Below, piece by piece: positions 5,943-6,810 of a stretch of DNA of 6,810 nucleotides (positions are counted from its first letter, which is position 1; the number at the start of each line of letters is the position of its first letter). Position numbers and translations under genes: made by a program. The notes beneath the pieces were generated by a model. That model ran no database searches. It had not been told where the DNA came from and worked only from the letters and a program-made list of their open reading frames with translations. Origin of the DNA: an uncultured Lachnospiraceae bacterium (GTDB taxonomy: Bacteria; Bacillota; Clostridia; Lachnospirales; Lachnospiraceae); contig URRQ01000070.1 of the NCBI GenBank assembly GCA_900550235.1, positions 1-6,810 on the forward strand, in the 5' to 3' direction.

Positions 5943-6758
5943 TTAATTTTCTTCGATAATTCCTTGCTCTTTTCCTTTGACGTCTTTGTAAGTTAGACTT
6001 TGTGAGAGCATGGTGGTCTGAATCTGATAAGATTCCTCACCTATTTTTTCTAAAATGTAAATATATACATTTTCTTCTGCATCATTCCATAGAATCAGAT
6101 GAATCTGTTCATCATTCGGTTTTTTAAGGGAATAATAAAGCTTCTGTCCGTCAAAATCTTCACTTAGCTTCTCTGATAGTTGGGTCTTTGTATATAGGTC
6201 GGAATCCACTTTTTTATCAGAAGATTTTGGGGAATCAGTGTTTTGGGGTACTACAAAAGTAACGCCAAGTTGATTTTTCCATTGCTGTTTTGTAATGATA
6301 TATCCAATCCCGACACAAATACTCAAAATACCAATGATGAGGAGAATGATAATAAGCATAGGTTTCAGACGGGCTTGTCCGTACATTTTCTTATTGTCTT
6401 TTACCTTCCAAAGAATCGAGGTGAAGAATAGAATTCCAGTAAGAACAAGAATGCCAATTATAAGTTTTTGATTGATAGGAGTACCGCCTACGAGTACAAA
6501 GATGCCAATGAACGCTTCAAACAGTCCCCATATGAGTATTACAACAGGTTCCCAACCTTTTCGAACTTCTTTAAATGGAGGGAATAACTTTTGGGCTAGT
6601 TTCTCGGAAAACAAGCTCATGAAGATTCCGCAGATTGACATGATCAATGCAATGCATCCAGCAATTAGTTCTAAGAATGTGTTGTGTTGCGTTAACATCA
6701 AAATAAAACCAAGTATTCCAATGTCAATAGATAGGATTATATTTATAATATGCAGCAT
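5943..6758 (-). CDS. Membrane protein with five helices and an outside C-terminal domain, unknown function
   Basis: The product is 271 aa if translation starts at 6758. GGAG (6768-6765) lies six bases before that ATG and is supplied by the tail of the hairpin repeat; the upstream ATG at 6770 contains the same GGAG, and a frame open from 6794 would translate the hairpin, so both are less likely. Five membrane segments are predicted near residues 7-23, 29-50, 71-91, 98-117 and 133-157. The basic loops SEKLAQKLFPPFKEVRKG and KVKDNKKMYGQARLK place the even-numbered loops inside, so the polar, acidic C-terminal region (about 158-271, with a Ser/Asp/Lys-rich linker) should be outside. I do not recognise the family. 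It is followed directly by the uracil-DNA glycosylase gene. Its promoter must lie within the repeat or to the right of the window. Confidence 0.78.
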   Translation of the reverse strand: MLHIINIILSIDIGILGFILMLTQHNTFLELIAGCIALIMSICGIFMSLFSEKLAQKLFPPFKEVRKGWEPVVILIWGLFEAFIGIFVLVGGTPINQKLIIGILVLTGILFFTSILWKVKDNKKMYGQARLKPMLIIILLIIGILSICVGIGYIITKQQWKNQLGVTFVVPQNTDSPKSSDKKVDSDLYTKTQLSEKLSEDFDGQKLYYSLKKPNDEQIHLILWNDAEENVYIYILEKIGEESYQIQTTMLSQSLTYKDVKGKEQGIIEEN

Positions 6759-6760
6759 AA

Positions 6761-6807
6761 TAATCTCCATTCCGCCGCCAAGCCGGCGGCACAAATAGTA
6801 ATGAAAG
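6761..6807 (-). repeat. Right copy of GC-rich hairpin repeat (inverted pair)
   Basis: Read on the minus strand this 47-nt element has the arm CTTTCATTACTATTTGTG, the hairpin CCGCCG-GCTTGG-CGGCGG and the tail AATGGAGATTA. It matches the left copy (4-49) in 17 of 18 arm bases, in both stem arms and in all 11 tail bases; the loop differs in sequence and is one base longer. The tail provides the GGAG for the membrane-protein gene that starts at 6758. It ends three bases from the window edge, so its outer boundary is not fully seen. Confidence 0.8.
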
Positions 6808-6810
6808 TCT

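Noticed and set aside
6472..6798. Open frame of 108 codons on the + strand
   Set aside because: It lies entirely opposite the membrane-protein gene, has no ribosome binding site, and its sequence is a low-complexity antisense product of membrane-helix codons.
1..6810. Composite transposon or genomic island bounded by terminal inverted repeats
   Set aside because: There is no transposase, integrase or target-site duplication in view (flanks AAT and TCT do not match as direct repeats), and the enclosed genes look like ordinary chromosomal modules.

Overview
The window reads as chromosomal DNA from a low-GC, gut-type Firmicute, most likely a Lachnospiraceae relative of [Ruminococcus] gnavus/torques, Dorea or Blautia. 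The basis is the AT-rich base use, the AGGAGG-type ribosome binding sites, the short intergenic gaps, and the first full gene, which strongly resembles (from memory, no search was run) the tryptophan/aromatic amino acid decarboxylase of R. gnavus. No tRNA, rRNA, transposase, recombinase, phage gene or CRISPR array is visible.

Layout from left to right. (1) 1-226 (+): the C-terminal end of an AlkD-like DNA alkylation repair protein, entered through a GC-rich hairpin repeat at the window edge. (2) 283-1713 (-): a PLP-dependent aromatic amino acid decarboxylase. A LysR-type regulator at 1841-2710 (+) is divergent from it and shares a 127-bp intergenic region with a clean T-N11-A palindrome. (3) 2755-4537 (-): a TetR-family repressor followed by two unrecognised multi-pass membrane proteins (138 and 220 aa). 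The same palindrome, TGAACAATGTTCA, lies over the tetR promoter and just upstream of the membrane-protein pair, so this is a self-contained TetR regulon of unknown output. (4) 4679-5296 (+): an FMN-binding flavodoxin-fold oxidoreductase with a compact four-cysteine motif like that of iron-sulfur flavoproteins. (5) 5353-6758 (-): a two-gene operon of a five-helix membrane protein with an outside C-terminal domain, then a family 4 (iron-sulfur) uracil-DNA glycosylase.

The most unusual feature is that the two ends of the window carry the same 46-47 nt element in inverted orientation (4-49 and 6761-6807), each pointing inward. Each copy has an 18-nt conserved arm, a GC-rich hairpin with a variable loop, and an 11-nt tail containing GGAG. 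On the left the element sits directly before, and is open in frame with, the AlkD C-terminus. On the right it supplies the Shine-Dalgarno of the membrane-protein gene. It looks like a small interspersed palindromic repeat (REP/MITE-like), and the two copies make the whole 6.8 kb a possible substrate for inversion by recombination.

Functionally the genes form independent modules: amine production with its regulator, a ligand-responsive membrane cassette, a redox flavoprotein, and DNA base-excision repair. Nothing in the sequence links them into one pathway. Terminator-like hairpins at 234-265, 2717-2752, 3902-3930 and 5306-5329 separate the modules.
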